Below, piece by piece: positions 1 to 12,461 of a DNA stretch of 64,000 bases. Source of the stretch: Niebla homalea (lineage: Eukaryota > Ascomycota > Lecanoromycetes > Lecanorales > Ramalinaceae); NCBI GenBank assembly GCA_019925105.1, contig JAHGAU010000014.1, positions 248,001-312,000 of the forward strand. Reading direction: 5' to 3'. A model generated the notes under the pieces. The model worked only from the letters and a program-made list of their open reading frames with translations. It was not told the DNA's origin and ran no database searches. How positions within the stretch are numbered: position 1 is the first letter of the stretch; every line of letters begins with the position of its first letter. The position numbers and the translations under genes were made by a program.

Positions 1-2380
1 TTTCACACATGGGCGAACATGTTTGCCCCCGCGGTACGCAATCAAGACTGCACAATACCTCCCGAGGGAACTCACGCTATCCAGAGCCTGCAATGCTTCC
101 ACCCATCTCGAGACCGCTTGATGGCCCTTTTGCACCGCAGAGTATGCCTACTCCCGCGTTGCGATCAAGCAAGTCGGCTTTGCCAGCGCGACCAAAACTG
201 GATCTTACGGGCCATGGTGAGTGTCAAGCAAATAGTTTCACGCGGTATCAACTTATGTGCTGACTCGTGCTCCCACAGCAAACTCGGTATCGTCCATCAG
301 ATTACCCTTTGCGTCCAACAGCAGTACTGCAAGTAGCTCTAGAAGCGCCTCCCCCGTGTCTTCATTGGCAGGTCCCAAATTTTCCTTCCTACAACCGCCG
401 CGAAGTATGACGACTCCAATTCTCCAACGACCGCCTTCCACAGATGTGGTGATTCCTCAAGACAGTCCATTCCCAACTTTTCCTACATCCAGAGCCAAGA
501 CTCCGACCCCAACAACGCTGTCAACAGGTCACTTCCCCCTTCACAGTCAGAATCCTTCGCCGCGACCACAACCGACGCGAGAAGTAAGGATCCCGAGCAC
601 TGACACTCGGACCGTCAATACCGATACCATGTTGAAAAGGATGAATAGTATTGCACCTGGTCCCTTCAATATCAAAGCAGACTCGGACGGGCAAGGAAAG
701 AAGAATGGGCATAATAAGACGCCGTCCATGAGTAGTAGCAATGACTTCACACGAGCTATGAGCTCGGCTAGCCTCAAAACCATTACACCAAGGGCATCGG
801 GCTCCAGCTCCGTGTACACTCGCAATCGCTCCATGTCCACAGTATCAGGAGCGTCTCCGATCGATTGGGACGCACCGGCCGTTCCTGCTGTTCCAGTCGT
901 GGCAAAGGATCCCGAGACTCAAGCAGAACCTCCACCAGCGGAGCGTAAGAAGTCGTCTCGCGAAGAGAACTCTTTTGATTTTGGCCCTTTGAGCCCACTC
1001 AATCGCTCCCAAACCCTTCCAGATCAGGATCGGAAAGATGCACATCAGAACTCGAATGCATCCCACAGGAGGCCTTCGGAGCCATCTCCTTATTCTCACA
1101 AACCTAAGCTTTCGGCAGCGGCGGCAATGCAACCTCTCAATAGCATTGGAAGCACATCTTCCTTCAAGCCGTCCAGGTCTTTGAGGCGGAAGCCTGAAAA
1201 ATCAAGCTTCGACTTCCCGCTTCCACTAAGAGCAGCAAGTGAGGATCAGAGAGATGACAGGCGATTAGTGGATGCGCCACCAGTCCCAGCGCCGGTACAG
1301 CAAATCAAGCAGCAGCTGGAGAACCCTGTTCATACTCCTCACGAATCCACCTCGTCGAACGGATCCTGCAGTTCTGGTGCTAGGACTGGGAGCTCGAGGT
1401 CAAGCCCTCCCCTCAACGAGTCACCTCAAAGACGGCTTCAGCAAGTTGTTCACGAGGATCGTCCAGATAACATGTTCAACGATTTCAAGTTCGATGTGGA
1501 CGCGCCTCCACAACAGCAAGACGCGCCTCCAGACTTTCCGCCTGATCTTTCTCTATATTCACACCAGGACCAAACCCCCGGATCCCATCGCCCTTCAAGG
1601 CCGCCGTCATTCACCGCCGAGGCAACTTTACCGCTCCTCTCCACCCGAGCGATGCTACCATCGCTCTCCACCGAGTCCGCATTACTTTCATTCTCCACCG
1701 GAACGACACTACCATCGCGCTCCCATGAGCCCACCCTGCCTCGGATTGAATCACAGGAACAACCAGCTCGAAAGAGCAGCACCCCCATAACCTCGCCGGA
1801 TGATTACCTTGTCTCCTCGTTCGAAACGCATGATCATCCCCAGCAGCTCCAACTGTCCCCTGCTCCTTCTTCTTTCACGCCGCCTCCACTGTCACCTAGT
1901 CGGCCTTCGCAACGGTCACGGCCTCCAAATAAAGGTCCGTGTCGAGGATGCGGCGAGCTCATTACCGGCAAGTCCGTCAGCTCTGCAGACGGCAGGTTAT
2001 CAGGACGCTACCACAAAGGATGTTTCGTCTGCAAGACGTGCAGCAATCCTTTCCAAACGACAGACTTCTATGTGATGCGCAATCACCCTTATTGTGGGCG
2101 TCACTACCACGAATTAAACAACTCAATCTGTTCGGGGTGCGACAAGGGCATCGAGGGCCAATTCCTTGAAACGGAATCGCGACGCAAGTTCCATTCGTAT
2201 TGCTTCACATGCCAGGACTGTCACAGAGTGCTCCGAGATGACTATTTCGAATGGAATGGCCGAACGTTGTGCGAACGAGATGCCTTCAAGGCGGCGCAAC
2301 AGCCCAGCAGCGCTCTGGGGATCAGCGGGGTGCGAAAATACCCCGAGAGAAGGACGACGAAACTGATGATGATGATGTGA
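1..2380 (+). CDS. LIM-domain protein, paxillin-like (5' end outside window)
   Basis: Two exons are visible, <1-216 and 279-2380, joined by a 62-nt intron (GTGAGT donor, CTGAC branch near 257, CACAG acceptor). The join restores one frame, giving about 771 visible residues. The first codons read S-H-M-G-E-H-V-C; a similar short Cys motif lies near, but not at, the start of related fungal LIM proteins as I recall them, so I treat the gene as entering from the left. The first 550 residues are Ser/Pro-rich and probably disordered. Two C-terminal LIM zinc fingers follow, at about 1936-2110 and 2131-2300, with ordered Cys/His pairs such as CRGCGE, HKGCFVCKTC and CSGCDKG. The family includes yeast Pxl1, a scaffold at sites of polarised growth and the cytokinetic ring that acts with Rho GTPases. 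That role is inferred by family. The tail ends in four Met residues (ATG repeat). Confidence 0.88.
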
Positions 2381-2933
2381 AATTCAAGCTCTACTGAGCC
2401 GACATATAATCATAAATTTTAATGCTCTACTGACACATCCTGGGCCGTTTGGCAGACTGGAAGCTATATACCCCTTTATTATCATTGCGTCGAATACCTT
2501 GGAAGTCATTTACAGAGAAGTAATTGGTAATATTTGATTATTCGCTTAGCGGCAGAAAGGCAGCGTTGGACATGTATATCGGCTCATCACAAGCGAGCTG
2601 GAAAGTCACGATTGTTCGGATCGAGGACGCAGTACGAGATACTGCAAGATGTAGTTCGAGGGTAAGATGTAAGTAGAGAGGCTGAGATCCAAGGCATTGT
2701 TGGCTTAGATAGCCATGAATTGCAATCAAAAGAGTCCAATTCACCCTTCTGTGCCTGTCTTCAAATGTCAGCGCTGAGTGCGTGCTCGTCCCCAACCCTT
2801 GTAATTTGTCCAACCTCGCTTGCAGATTTGGTGGTGGGGGACGAGTCCCACAAAACCCTGCACGAGTATTTAGCCCGTCCCACACGACACAACAATTTGG
2901 CACTTCATTGACTAGCTCACGAAAGTCATCCAA
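2381..2933. other. intergenic, promoter of RPL5
   Basis: I see no gene here. The stretch holds the 3' end of the LIM gene and the upstream region of the ribosomal protein gene. Small antisense reading frames lack recognisable content. Confidence 0.6.
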
Positions 2934-4044
2934 ATGGTAAGCCTACGGAGAATGACCTTTGTCAAGCTATAGAGCACTACATACCAAAGGGAAATGAGTC
3001 GCTGCAAGATGCTTCGGTTCGGAATCTGAAGCGAAAATTGCTGACTTTGGGGTCACTTTCTAGCCTTTCACCAAGCTGGTCAAGAACAGCGCTTACTATA
3101 GGTACACGACCTCCTCTCTCTCCTATTGAGAAGCCTTTCTTTCTCTTGTCTAAGCATACTGAGTCTTTCACAGTCGCTATCAAACCAAATACAAGCGCCG
3201 CCGTGAAGGGAAGACCGACTACTACGCCCGCAAACGCCTCATCACCCAGGCAAAGAATAAATACAATGCACCCAAATACCGCATGGTCGTCCGTTTCACC
3301 AACAAGGACATCATCTGTCAAATCATCACTGCCGAATTGACAGGGGACAGAGTCTTCTGTGCCGCCTACGCCCATGAGCTACCCCGCTACGGGATCAAAC
3401 ATGGCTTGACCAACTGGGCGGCTGCCTACTCCACCGGACTCCTCCTCGCACGCCGCGCCCTGAAGAAGCTCGGCCTCGATGAAGTCTTCGAGGGCGTGGA
3501 TGAGGCGACTGGAGAATACAAATTGACCGAAGCGGCTGAGATGGACGGTGAAGACCGACGCCCATTCAAGTGCATTCTCGATGTCGGCCTGGCTCGTACC
3601 TCGACTGGCGCTCGGGTGTTTGGAGCCATGAAAGGAGCCAACGATGGCGGAATCTTCATCCCCCACTCAGAGAACCGCTTCCCTGGCTACGATGTCGAGA
3701 CCAAAGAGCTGGACGCAGAAGTGCTTCGCAAGTACATCTTCGGTGGGCATGTGGCGGAATACATGGAGACGCTGGCGGATGACGACGAGGAGCGCTACAA
3801 GAGTCAGTTCCAGGGGTACATTGATGATGAGGTTGAGGCGGATGGGCTGGAGGAGATGTATTTGGAGGCGCACAAGGCCATCCGTGAGGATCCGAACAAG
3901 GAGGCTGAAGGCGGTGGAGAGAAGAAGAGCAAAGAGGAGTACAAGAAGGAGAGCAAGAAATACCGCCAGCCCAAGTTGACCAAGGAGCAGAAGACGGACA
4001 GGATCAAGAAGAAGATTGCAGCGGTCAAAGCGGATATGGAGTAG
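2934..4044 (+). CDS. RPL5: 60S ribosomal protein L5 (uL18)
   Basis: Exons 2934-2936, 3064-3101 and 3174-4044 give a 303-residue protein, close to the roughly 300 usual for eukaryotic uL18. The start is fixed by the conserved N-terminus [16 protein letters not shown], which appears only after splicing. The first coding exon is the ATG alone, followed directly by GTAAGC. The next introns end in TTTCTAG and TTTCACAG. Typical blocks include [34 protein letters not shown] and the basic C-terminus. The protein binds 5S rRNA and, with uL5 (L11), forms the 5S RNP built into the large subunit central protuberance. Two introns close to the start codon are common in fungal ribosomal protein genes. Confidence 0.97.
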
Positions 4045-4843
4045 AGCCCATAGCTTTAGGGGACCATGAAGCACTGTCTTGTCCCTGCTTCGTCCCTGTC
4101 TACAATAGTACTCTCACATACGCTCCTATCACAAAGGATCCTACAACTCCGAAAGTAAAACCTGACATTCTTCATGTATTCATTCGAAATCGTTTGCGTT
4201 GCATATCATTATTACTCGAGATTGGCTTCTGCGCCCTCATGCAGGAGCGTTGAAGGCGCACTTCAAACCCAAAGTGACCGTGCTGACCTATGACGTAGCT
4301 TTGTGGTAGAATAGCAACCGGCGAACGGTCTAGACTAAACGGCTGATGTTGCTGACAGGAACCCGCAGAGTAGTATTTGATACCCATCTTTAAGGCTGTT
4401 CGTCTGTGCACTTTTTGGACTGATAAATAATATAAGCAAGATATGCGTAATGCTTCCATGAGTAGACTCCATCACCAAATTATATGACCGTCGCGACATC
4501 TTCGGAAGGGGTACTTCTCCTTGCCCCATATAGTAGGTACACAGTGAAAACCTCCGTCGCAAATTTGTATGCAGGATGTCGTATCTACTATGCGAATGAG
4601 TGACTTGGCTACATTTCACTCTGAGACCAAACCCTCTTGGGACTGACGACAACTCGACAATCGGGGTCAGAAGACCCCGCCCTTGGCCCTCAATCGCCGA
4701 CTCTCAATTTCAACAAATCCCCTGACTGACGTATCATCGTATGATCATACCTATAAGCTGTTGTTGCCAGAGAAGTCAAAGGAACAATGCCCATCCGTCA
4801 TCCGTGATGACTTACTGACCACTACCGCTTTTGGAAATTGAAG
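4045..4843. other. intergenic
   Basis: No gene is supported. Reading frames of up to about 105 codons on the minus strand (4172-4652) have no recognisable composition or start context. Confidence 0.55.
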
Positions 4844-7800
4844 ATGGAGCAAATACATGGTGTGGATGTATCTTGGCTGCATCATTCGCCAAAAGGTCTG
4901 TCAGCCATCTCGTTTCCCTGACGATTATGTGGCACACCGGCGAATCAGACTCGATCTAGACAGCTTGAGATGTTCCAGACACATACGAATTACTGACGAG
5001 AAGGTGTGTGAGATAGACCATGGTCCCCAAAAGACACCAGTCACCGTAGAAGAGATCAATGGCGCCAGCGCTCATAAAACAACTTCCGATCCAACTCCTA
5101 AATCGAACGGATCCACCTCCAAATCCACTGGCCCTCCTCACCATCAAAGCCCACTCCACCATCAACTTCACAGACATTCCATCAGCCATCACCCTCAAGA
5201 AAGACAGGAGGCTGCCACAAGAAGTCAGAGTACATCGATCCACAAGAATGAGAAGCCCTCCGCTCCAAGCCGGAAGAGCTCATGGGTGTCGAGCATCAGC
5301 TCCAAGTTCTCGTCTACCTCTAACAGCAGTCCGCCTAATCGATCCGTCGAGCCCTCATCTCCTGCGAGAGCCAAAACCCCTCCAGTCGAATACGCAAACC
5401 CTTTCAACTCTTCCTCCCACGTCCCCGCAAAAGAAGCGAAGAAGCCCCCGGCCGACCAATCCGTCTCCACGTCAGCAAGTTCCCCGGGCAGAAGCGGGGA
5501 TGGCTTCCTCAAGAGTGCCATGCGACGATTGTCTTCGAGCGGAGGAGCTACCGGGGCAAAAGCAGCTAGTCATGGCGCCACGTGCCCTAGAAAGACTATG
5601 AACATAGATCCATACCGGGAAAGATGTTCCATCCCAGACTTGGATCAAAGGAAGCTCCGCCGTGTAGCGTTCCTCGTCGATGTCGAGATTGCTGGGGCAG
5701 CTCAGTACCCGAATGCTGAAGAGTTCTCAAAGTCACCTCCACCTCCAGTGTCGAAAGAGTCCAGCCTGACACAAATGGAGGACCACCGTGACGAGCAGAA
5801 GAAGAAAAAGGATCAGCAGTTGAAGAAGAGCGAGGGTGAAGCACTTAAACGCCCCAATGATCTAGCGGAAGAGAAGGCGAATGCTGGTGTCGTCATGGCC
5901 ACCGGCGAACCCGTCACGCCTGAGAGTCCAGAGGTCAATCGTGTGATCAAGTCCGAAAGTCCAAAAGAACACAGAGCGACGGAACCGACAAGGAAAAGGG
6001 AGAAGAAGAGAAGATCGGAAAGTGAACGCAAGGAGAGGAAGGAGAGGAAGCAAAGAGAAGCGTTGGCGAACGGCAAGATACCTGCTGAAATATGTCGGGA
6101 TGGGTTCAGCAGCAGCAACACCAGCAGTGGATCAAGCACGCCGTCTGGCACCAGTACACCTCCGAAGCACCAAGACAGGCCCACTACCGATCCATTGAGG
6201 ATCTACAAGAGATGTTGCCAGCTTCGAGAAACACCCATATTGAAACGAATCGCCGAGCAAGTTGCCCCTCCCTCAGCTTGCCCTGCGGCAACCCCTGGAG
6301 TCATCTCATGCCTAGATCTCACAGGATATTGGCTGCAGCTGCCGGATGTCATCACTCTGGGCGACTATCTCGCAGTTGTGCCTGTCAAGAGGTTGATCAT
6401 GGAAAATTGCGGCTTAGGGGATGAGGCTGTCCGAGTAATACTGGCCGGGCTGATGGCAGCAAAGACGCCAGAGCAGGCCAAGTACAATCGCAAGCTGGGC
6501 AAAAAGCATCAACATCATTCGAAACATAGGGATGCAGTCGAGAAGTTGTGTGTCGTGGAAAAGGTCTCTTTCAAGAACAACCCAAAGATTGGGAGGGAAG
6601 GCTGGCGGCACATTGCACTGTTTATCAATATGTCCCGCTCGCTCAAGGCTATTGACCTGTCAATGATAGCGTTCCCCAACTCTCAGGCTGGATCAGGAAG
6701 TGTCAGTCCACCACATCACCACGGGCATATACCGGCGACCTCTTCTCCGCCGGGCCAGGAGGACATGACGCTGATCTTGCAAGAAGCAATAAGCACCCGT
6801 CTTGGACGCGACCGCCTTGAAGAGCTGGTGATGGGAGAATGTGGCCTGACCACGGACTCGGTTTGCAGGATCGTACAGGCCGTCGCCAGTTGCAGTGTCA
6901 AGAGACTTGGCCTTGCAAGCAATCAGCTTACACGGGAGGGCTTCCAGCAGATTTTCAGTTATGTAAAAACCGGGCTCTGTGAGGGACTCGACGTCGGTGG
7001 CAACGACCTCAGGGACTCAATCGACGACTTTGCGCAATGCATGGACTACAAAACCCCACTGTACGCTCTGAGCGTTGCGGCCTGTAATCTATCACCATCT
7101 TCTCTCGACAAGCTCTTTCCGGCATTACTGAGACTACCCAATTTTCGATTCATCGACCTGTCTCACAATCGTGATCTCTTCGCTACCAAGCCCTCCGCCA
7201 TCAAGGCCATCCGAAAATACCTACCTCAATTTCCCCTTTTAAAACGCATCCATCTGCTCGATACCATGATGACGCCCGAACATGCCGTTGCTCTGGCGGA
7301 GGTCCTGCCCGAATGCAAAGTTCTTGCTCATCTCAACATCTTGGATAACGAGCCAATCCACCCTCTTGTCGATGCGAAGACAGAGTCTGCCCAGGAAGAG
7401 GCGTGCGCCATGTACGCTTCCTTCATGGCAGCTGTGCGAGTGTCAGAGTCCATCATCCGCGTGGATATTGATGTTCCAAGCCCGGAATCCACCGATATTG
7501 TCAAAGCCATGGCCAAGCAGGTCGTTGCTTATTCATTAAGAAACCTTGAGCAGTTGCCTTTGGCCGAAACGTCCGACTCCACTATTGCTGCCATGACACA
7601 ACCCCATGCCACGAATACTGATACAGAAACATTTCCGAACGTCCTGCGCTCGCTCATTGGTAACGTGGAAGGATTCAAAGATGAAGGAAAACCCGAGCCT
7701 GCACCTGATGAGGATTACATTGTCGGTGGCACCGGTGTTGCAAAAGCCCTAGACATCTGCTTGAACCGTGCACTGGATACACGAAGGAATTCTCCAGCTG

Positions 7801-8817
7801 CTCAACATTCGCCCGTGGCCAGTGGTGCCACCACACCTGTGCTCAGGGACACCGAGCTGGCCAAAGGGGGCAAGGCGAAGGAGATGTCCAAGATCCTTCT
7901 CAACAGTGCCCGACAGATCAAATCGCGTCTGCAACCTGCCTTAGTGAAGGAAGCGCGGGCCGGTGACAACTTGAATTACCGTGCGTTAAACTCGGTATTC
8001 CTCTCCGTTTCCCGCCTTCTGCTAACCTCCAACCCTCCCCACAACAGATCGTCTCCTCTTCCTTGACTCCACCCTCTCCGGCATGATCTCCCGCTTCGAA
8101 GCCGAATATCCCGAAACCCGCCTGCCCTCCACCACCATCACCCCCAACACCGACGAAGACGCCACCAGCACCACAATCATTTCGCCCCCAACAGACACTT
8201 CCCTACAACCGAGCATGCTCCACCATCTCCCCACCCCCTCCCTCACAGCCGACGAACTCGCCTCCCCAACACCTTTGATCCGCCCATCCTCCCACCGCTC
8301 CTCCTCGCCAAGCCTCTACCTCGCCTCCCGCCAAGCCCAGGAAGAAGGGCGAATGCACCGCTTCGGCCAACGCCTCCGCCGCGAGATTCTCCGCCCGGAA
8401 ACCGAGGACGTGCTCCACGGCACTTCCGGGACGGAGATCGAACCCTTACATATCGCCGACTTGCGCTCCCGGCTCGAACACCTCGAAGGTCCCGAGATCC
8501 AGGAAAAGGTTGCGAGATTGGGACCCGAGGCGATATTGCAGGCCATTGGCGCCAGCGCCGAGGAGCTCGAGAGGTTGCAGCGTGGGGAGGTCGAGGGGAC
8601 GATTTTGGAGGGCAAGGAAGGGGAAGGAGTGGATGAGGAGGAGAGGAGACGTTATTGTGAGGAGGTGAAAAGGATTAGGGAGAAGGCGCTGGCGATATAT
8701 CGGGATGAATTGGAGAAACCGCGGAGGGGGAGGATGGGTTGGCCGGTAAGTAAGGTTGCTGAAGAGGGAATGGGTGGTGGGTTGGGAGGGATGGAGGGGA
8801 GGGCCGTTGGTGTGTGA
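4844..8817 (+). CDS. leucine-rich-repeat protein with RVxF motif (PP1-regulator-like)
   Basis: My model uses exons 4844-4895, 5017-7980 and 8048-8817, about 1261 residues. The last intron (67 nt, CTAAC branch) is strong: it joins N-Y to H-R-L-L-F-L-D in frame. The first intron is less certain (GTCTGT donor); without it a longer frame opens at 4857. A further intron at 8746-8853 (GTAAGT...GGCAG) would shift the end to 8883. Residues 20-440 are Ser/Pro-rich with a Lys/Arg-rich stretch near 6000-6060. A ribonuclease-inhibitor-like LRR region follows at about 6300-7400, with repeats such as KRLIMENCGLGDEAV and VKRLGLASNQLTREGF. Upstream at 5661-5672 lies R-V-A-F within KLRRVAFLVDVEIAG, a match to the PP1-docking consensus. 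LRR plus RVxF recalls yeast Gip3/Her1 and animal PPP1R37. A role as a protein phosphatase 1 partner is inference. Confidence 0.8.
5661..5672 (+). other. RVxF-type PP1-docking motif (R-V-A-F)
   Basis: Codons CGT GTA GCG TTC encode R-V-A-F, preceded by K-L-R, just before the LRR region of the gene at 4844-8817. Basic residues followed by V-x-F fit the established consensus for binding the PP1 catalytic subunit. Function is inferred. Confidence 0.45.
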
Positions 8818-9543
8818 TCAACATTGATGACGATTATGACTTTGGGAAGGCAGCGGGTCAAGTCTGTACGTGTACATGTATGAGCCACCTTTTTTTTCGG
8901 TCCGTGCGTTCATAGCGAAAGCGAGAGATTCATGACTGGTTCAACCCTCATCATCTTCGCTCTCATCATTGCTGGAGCTTCTCTACAATAACACCACGAA
9001 TCCCTCGAAACAACCCTAGCACTCCTTTGGACCCCCACAACAACAACATCCTTCGCCACCGAAGCACAGATCCACTCGCTCTTGACTCGAGAATCGCGGA
9101 GCATGGCATATACCCAACAGCAAATTCAACCCCTTCCCATCCCCTCCCCAGCCCGCGAAGGCTTTCCCCCATCTCTCTTTCATCATCTGAAACAGAACCC
9201 ACCCAACCCCCCAGTGATTCCCTCAGATCCACCCATCTTCCCTCCACAGGCAATTATCATCCATGCCGACAAAGCCACGGAAATTCGGATTCTCTTCGCT
9301 CGTTACTTTGTGGCACACAGTATGGTATGGCCATGTTATCCCCAATGCGCCCTTACTGTACCTTAGAAATACTAACGAATCCAGCTGCACAACGCATCCA
9401 CGAACTCCCTTCCCCCCCCTCCCCAAACAAAGGGGGCCATTGCCCTACTGAATGAATCAATGGAGGAAGCACCACCACCCACCCGTGGGAAGGGAAAGGG
9501 AGGGAAGGGGAGAGAAACCTGTACGATGGTCTGGCTCTGGCTC

Positions 9544-9563
9544 TGTATGTATGTATGTATGTA
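9544..9563. repeat. (GTAT)n microsatellite
   Basis: About five tandem copies of GTAT in the intergenic stretch after the LRR gene. Confidence 0.8.
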
Positions 9564-10670
9564 TCACGGAACCCCTTTTCGCCCAGCTCCAACTCGCTGG
9601 CGCCGCTCTCGTTTTTCAAGATTGGTTGGGGCGGGAGGTTGGTGCTCCACCACCCCCCAAAGGAATAAGAATAAAAATAAAAAGGGTTTTTGAGATAGTA
9701 AGCACGCACCCCATTGTGGAATCACCCCGCCGGGTGGGGGGGGGCCCAATGGCGTGGGCGAGGGAGTGCGTGAGCGAGTGAGGTGACTTGGGGGGTTGGG
9801 ATATGCAGGAGATGGCTGTGTGCTCATTGCTCGGTGTCGTGAGGCGTGGTGTTTCTTGCGGTTTGGATCCGCAACGTTCTAGGGGGGTTTGGCGGCGGTG
9901 GAAGCTGGGAGATGTAGGTATGTAAAATGAAGATGATGACTGTCGTTAAAAGAGTGGTGGTGGTGAAGATGAGGAGCTAGTGCGTGTGCGCGGATGGATG
10001 GATGGCTGGGTGATTGAATATCGGATGGTGTTAATTTGTGGGTTTTGGTTTGGGGGTGTAGTGGGAGGGAGACGAGATGATTGTGGGGGGATGTGAAGGA
10101 GGAGAGATGTGGTTGAGATGTGAATCGCTTGATGGAGCGATGAATTTGGAGATAGTAAAGAGATGGACTGATATGACTTGGTGGAATAGTGATTGCAGGG
10201 TATCCAGATCGAATGTGGAATTAATGTATGATGTGGACTGTTTATAAGCGTGGATTGATTGGATGAGTGAATGGACACGGAGTACCGAACACAAAGACTG
10301 TCATGTACTTCAATAAATATGTATAGGAAAGCGAATGATAAAGCTGGACAGTGGACAACGAAGTTCACGGAGGAAGAAGTGAAATAGTAAAGCAGGACTT
10401 CATCCTTCGCTAGACCAGTCCTTGTTTGCTGCCAAAGTCTGCTCCTTTTGTAATATTGGGAAGAAGAATTGGTTGTTACATCAAGAATGTTTGTTGTGCT
10501 TACAGGTTTTCGACCAGCGTGGCCTACCTTCTCCTCAGTACTCATCTGCTTATCCCTTCTCATCTCCAATATCCCTCGCGTCAGAGCTCCCTCCTCTTCG
10601 AGTTCCTCAACCTAAATTCCCTTACCCCTGAGTATTTCCGCTTCAAGATTTTGAGACCTTTGAGTGAAAT

Positions 10671-10790
10671 GCCTCGCCTTTGAACTGTCTTGCCTCTGAA
10701 CTATCTTACTTCTGAACCATCTCGCCTTAAGTGCCTCGCCTCTGGACTGCCTTAGTCTCGAACTCCCTCGCCCTTAAGCTGCTTGGACGC
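10671..10790. repeat. degenerate ~17-nt tandem repeat
   Basis: About seven imperfect units of roughly 15-18 nt follow the pattern CTCGCCTCTGAACT, for example at 10672, 10690, 10707, 10721, 10735, 10751 and 10766. Looser copies of the same words extend to about 10560 on the left and 10945-11060 on the right. No stop-free reading frame is maintained, so the repeat looks non-coding. Confidence 0.55.
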
Positions 10791-11180
10791 TAAGCTTCAT
10801 TATTTCTGGTCTTCCTTGCCCTGGTTGTTTGTCAAGGTATGACGGTAAGGATAACTGTGGTGGACAGAAGGGTTTGTTGCGTAGATGAATGTAGCGAGTC
10901 GAATAATCGAGTGGGCAGTGGGATGAAAGGGTGTATCTGATGGGAGTCTTCCTTTTCCTCAGCTCCGAAGTACTCCTCTCAAAGCTCCCTCGCCTTCCAG
11001 ACACACTGCTCTTGAACTCTCCGTCTTTTATTCACTCCTCGAATTCCTGGCCTAGGCGTTTTAATAAGCTTCATTTTTTCGCGTAGCGTAGTCCTTCTCG
11101 GAACGGAAGCCTGCCTCCGTTATCCTCCCTTTCTTTCTTCCTTAGGACCGCATATGGTGTCATCTTCCAGTTCCTGTCCT

Positions 11181-12180
11181 TTAGAACCCTCCCCTCACCA
11201 ACCCCTGCAATACCCCTATCCCGGCCTTCACCCCATCCACCACTCTCACATTCCGCGGCGCCACCTCCCTAACCCACTCTTCCATCCCCGCCATGCCTGC
11301 ACACCCCAGTATAACGACCCCCACATTGTCCCCCCCATGGATCAACCTCTTCACCGCATTCTTGACACGCCGCTCCACCCCTCCCCCATCGCCCTCCTCA
11401 TGCAACTCCCCCGCATCAAGCCCACAGCATTCCACCCCTGCAAAAACCTCCCTGGCCTGCTCAGGTCCCAAAACATCATTGACAACCGCATCCCTCAGTA
11501 CAGGCCCCCACGCATTCCCCGTCGTCACAATACCGAATCGCTCCCCTTTCCCACCTCCACCGTCTCCTTCCTCCTGTTCAACCTCCTTATAGAGCTGGAA
11601 TTTCTCCTCATGCGGCAGTGCCAGCTGTACCCTCTCCGCGCCCTTCTTCTCAGGTATATACAACAGCGCCATCGCGGCTTGTATACTCGCCTCGAAAATC
11701 CCCGTCACCGGGAGCGCTTTCCCCAGACTGCGGTATTTGCGTGCTAGCTGCGGGACCAAAGGGTGCGGGGAAAAGCACGCCACGAGAACGGCATCGATGT
11801 CGGATTCGAAGATGCTGGAGCTCGGAGGTGGGGAGGCCGGAGGGCGGGAGAGGATGTTGGCTGGGAGCTGAGAAGGGGCATGGTGCGCGAGGAAGGTTGC
11901 TGCTGAGATGCGGGCGTCGGTGGAGTTGTTGATGCTGTAGGGGGAAGGGGACGGGGCGGTGAAGTATGTGTATTCGGTCTAGGTGGAGGCGGGTGTCAAT
12001 GATTTCGCTTCTTGGTTGGTTGGTGATGGTGGGGGAGCGATATGGGAGAGGCGGGGCGGGGCGGGGTAACGTTACGTCGTTGTAGCCAAGGCTTGCGGTG
12101 GGGGCGTGGAGAGCCGTGGTCATTGAGGTATTGGAGTTAGGGTTGATGATTGCGATCTTGATTGGGTTTTTGTAGGGCAT
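11181..12180 (-). CDS. Asp/Glu/hydantoin racemase-family protein
   Basis: Two exons, 12180-12076 and 11978-11181, flank a 97-nt intron (GTAACG...CCTAG). They give 300 residues, somewhat longer than the 240-260 common in this family. The N-terminus reads IKIAIINPNSNTSMT, the usual first strand and loop of the superfamily. Two conserved catalytic cysteines are visible: A-C-F-S-P-H-P in the middle and I-L-G-C-A-G-M near the C-terminus. These act as the acid/base pair in cofactor-independent racemases. Yeast Dcg1, linked to allantoin and nitrogen metabolism, belongs to this group. The substrate cannot be read from sequence. A Gly/Glu-rich insert lies in the middle (around 11560). No neighbouring pathway genes are visible. 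Confidence 0.85.
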
Positions 12181-12461
12181 GATGAAATGCCCTTCATTGG
12201 TGTAGGGTGGTGAAGCAGAGGTGCTGTGCGACCTAAGTGTTTTCGACCTGAGGTGTAGAGGACGATCAGAACGCAGGACCCACTCACGACGTGAGACTTT
12301 TGTATTGCAATGGTATGATCGCCAAAACAGGCACAAGATGTGAATGTCATGAAGCCCAGAAATTCAAACAAACGAATATATTTTAGAATAATGATGAACG
12401 CCCAACCAAGGTGTACGTGCCGCCCCTTCTACCCACTCACATCCATTACTGACTTAAAGAC
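12181..12461. other. intergenic between racemase gene and tRNA
   Basis: Short stretch upstream of both the racemase gene and the tRNA. Nothing else is supported. Confidence 0.5.

Larger units (their letters stand above)
8818..11180. other. 2.4-kb intergenic stretch with repeats
   Basis: No confident gene. It holds a tetranucleotide (GTAT) run, a degenerate tandem repeat (10560-11060), and an open frame from 8932 that begins with a hydrophobic segment but meets TAA after 19 codons. Minus-strand frames at 9353-9827 and 9946-10569 are compositionally biased and not credible. Confidence 0.5.

Noticed and set aside
9946..10569. 207-codon minus-strand frame
   Set aside because: Biased Ser/His/Ile composition from G-rich plus strand; no domain, no supportive splice or start context.
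11154..11747. 197-codon plus-strand frame
   Set aside because: Antisense shadow of the racemase gene, which has family motifs and a working intron.
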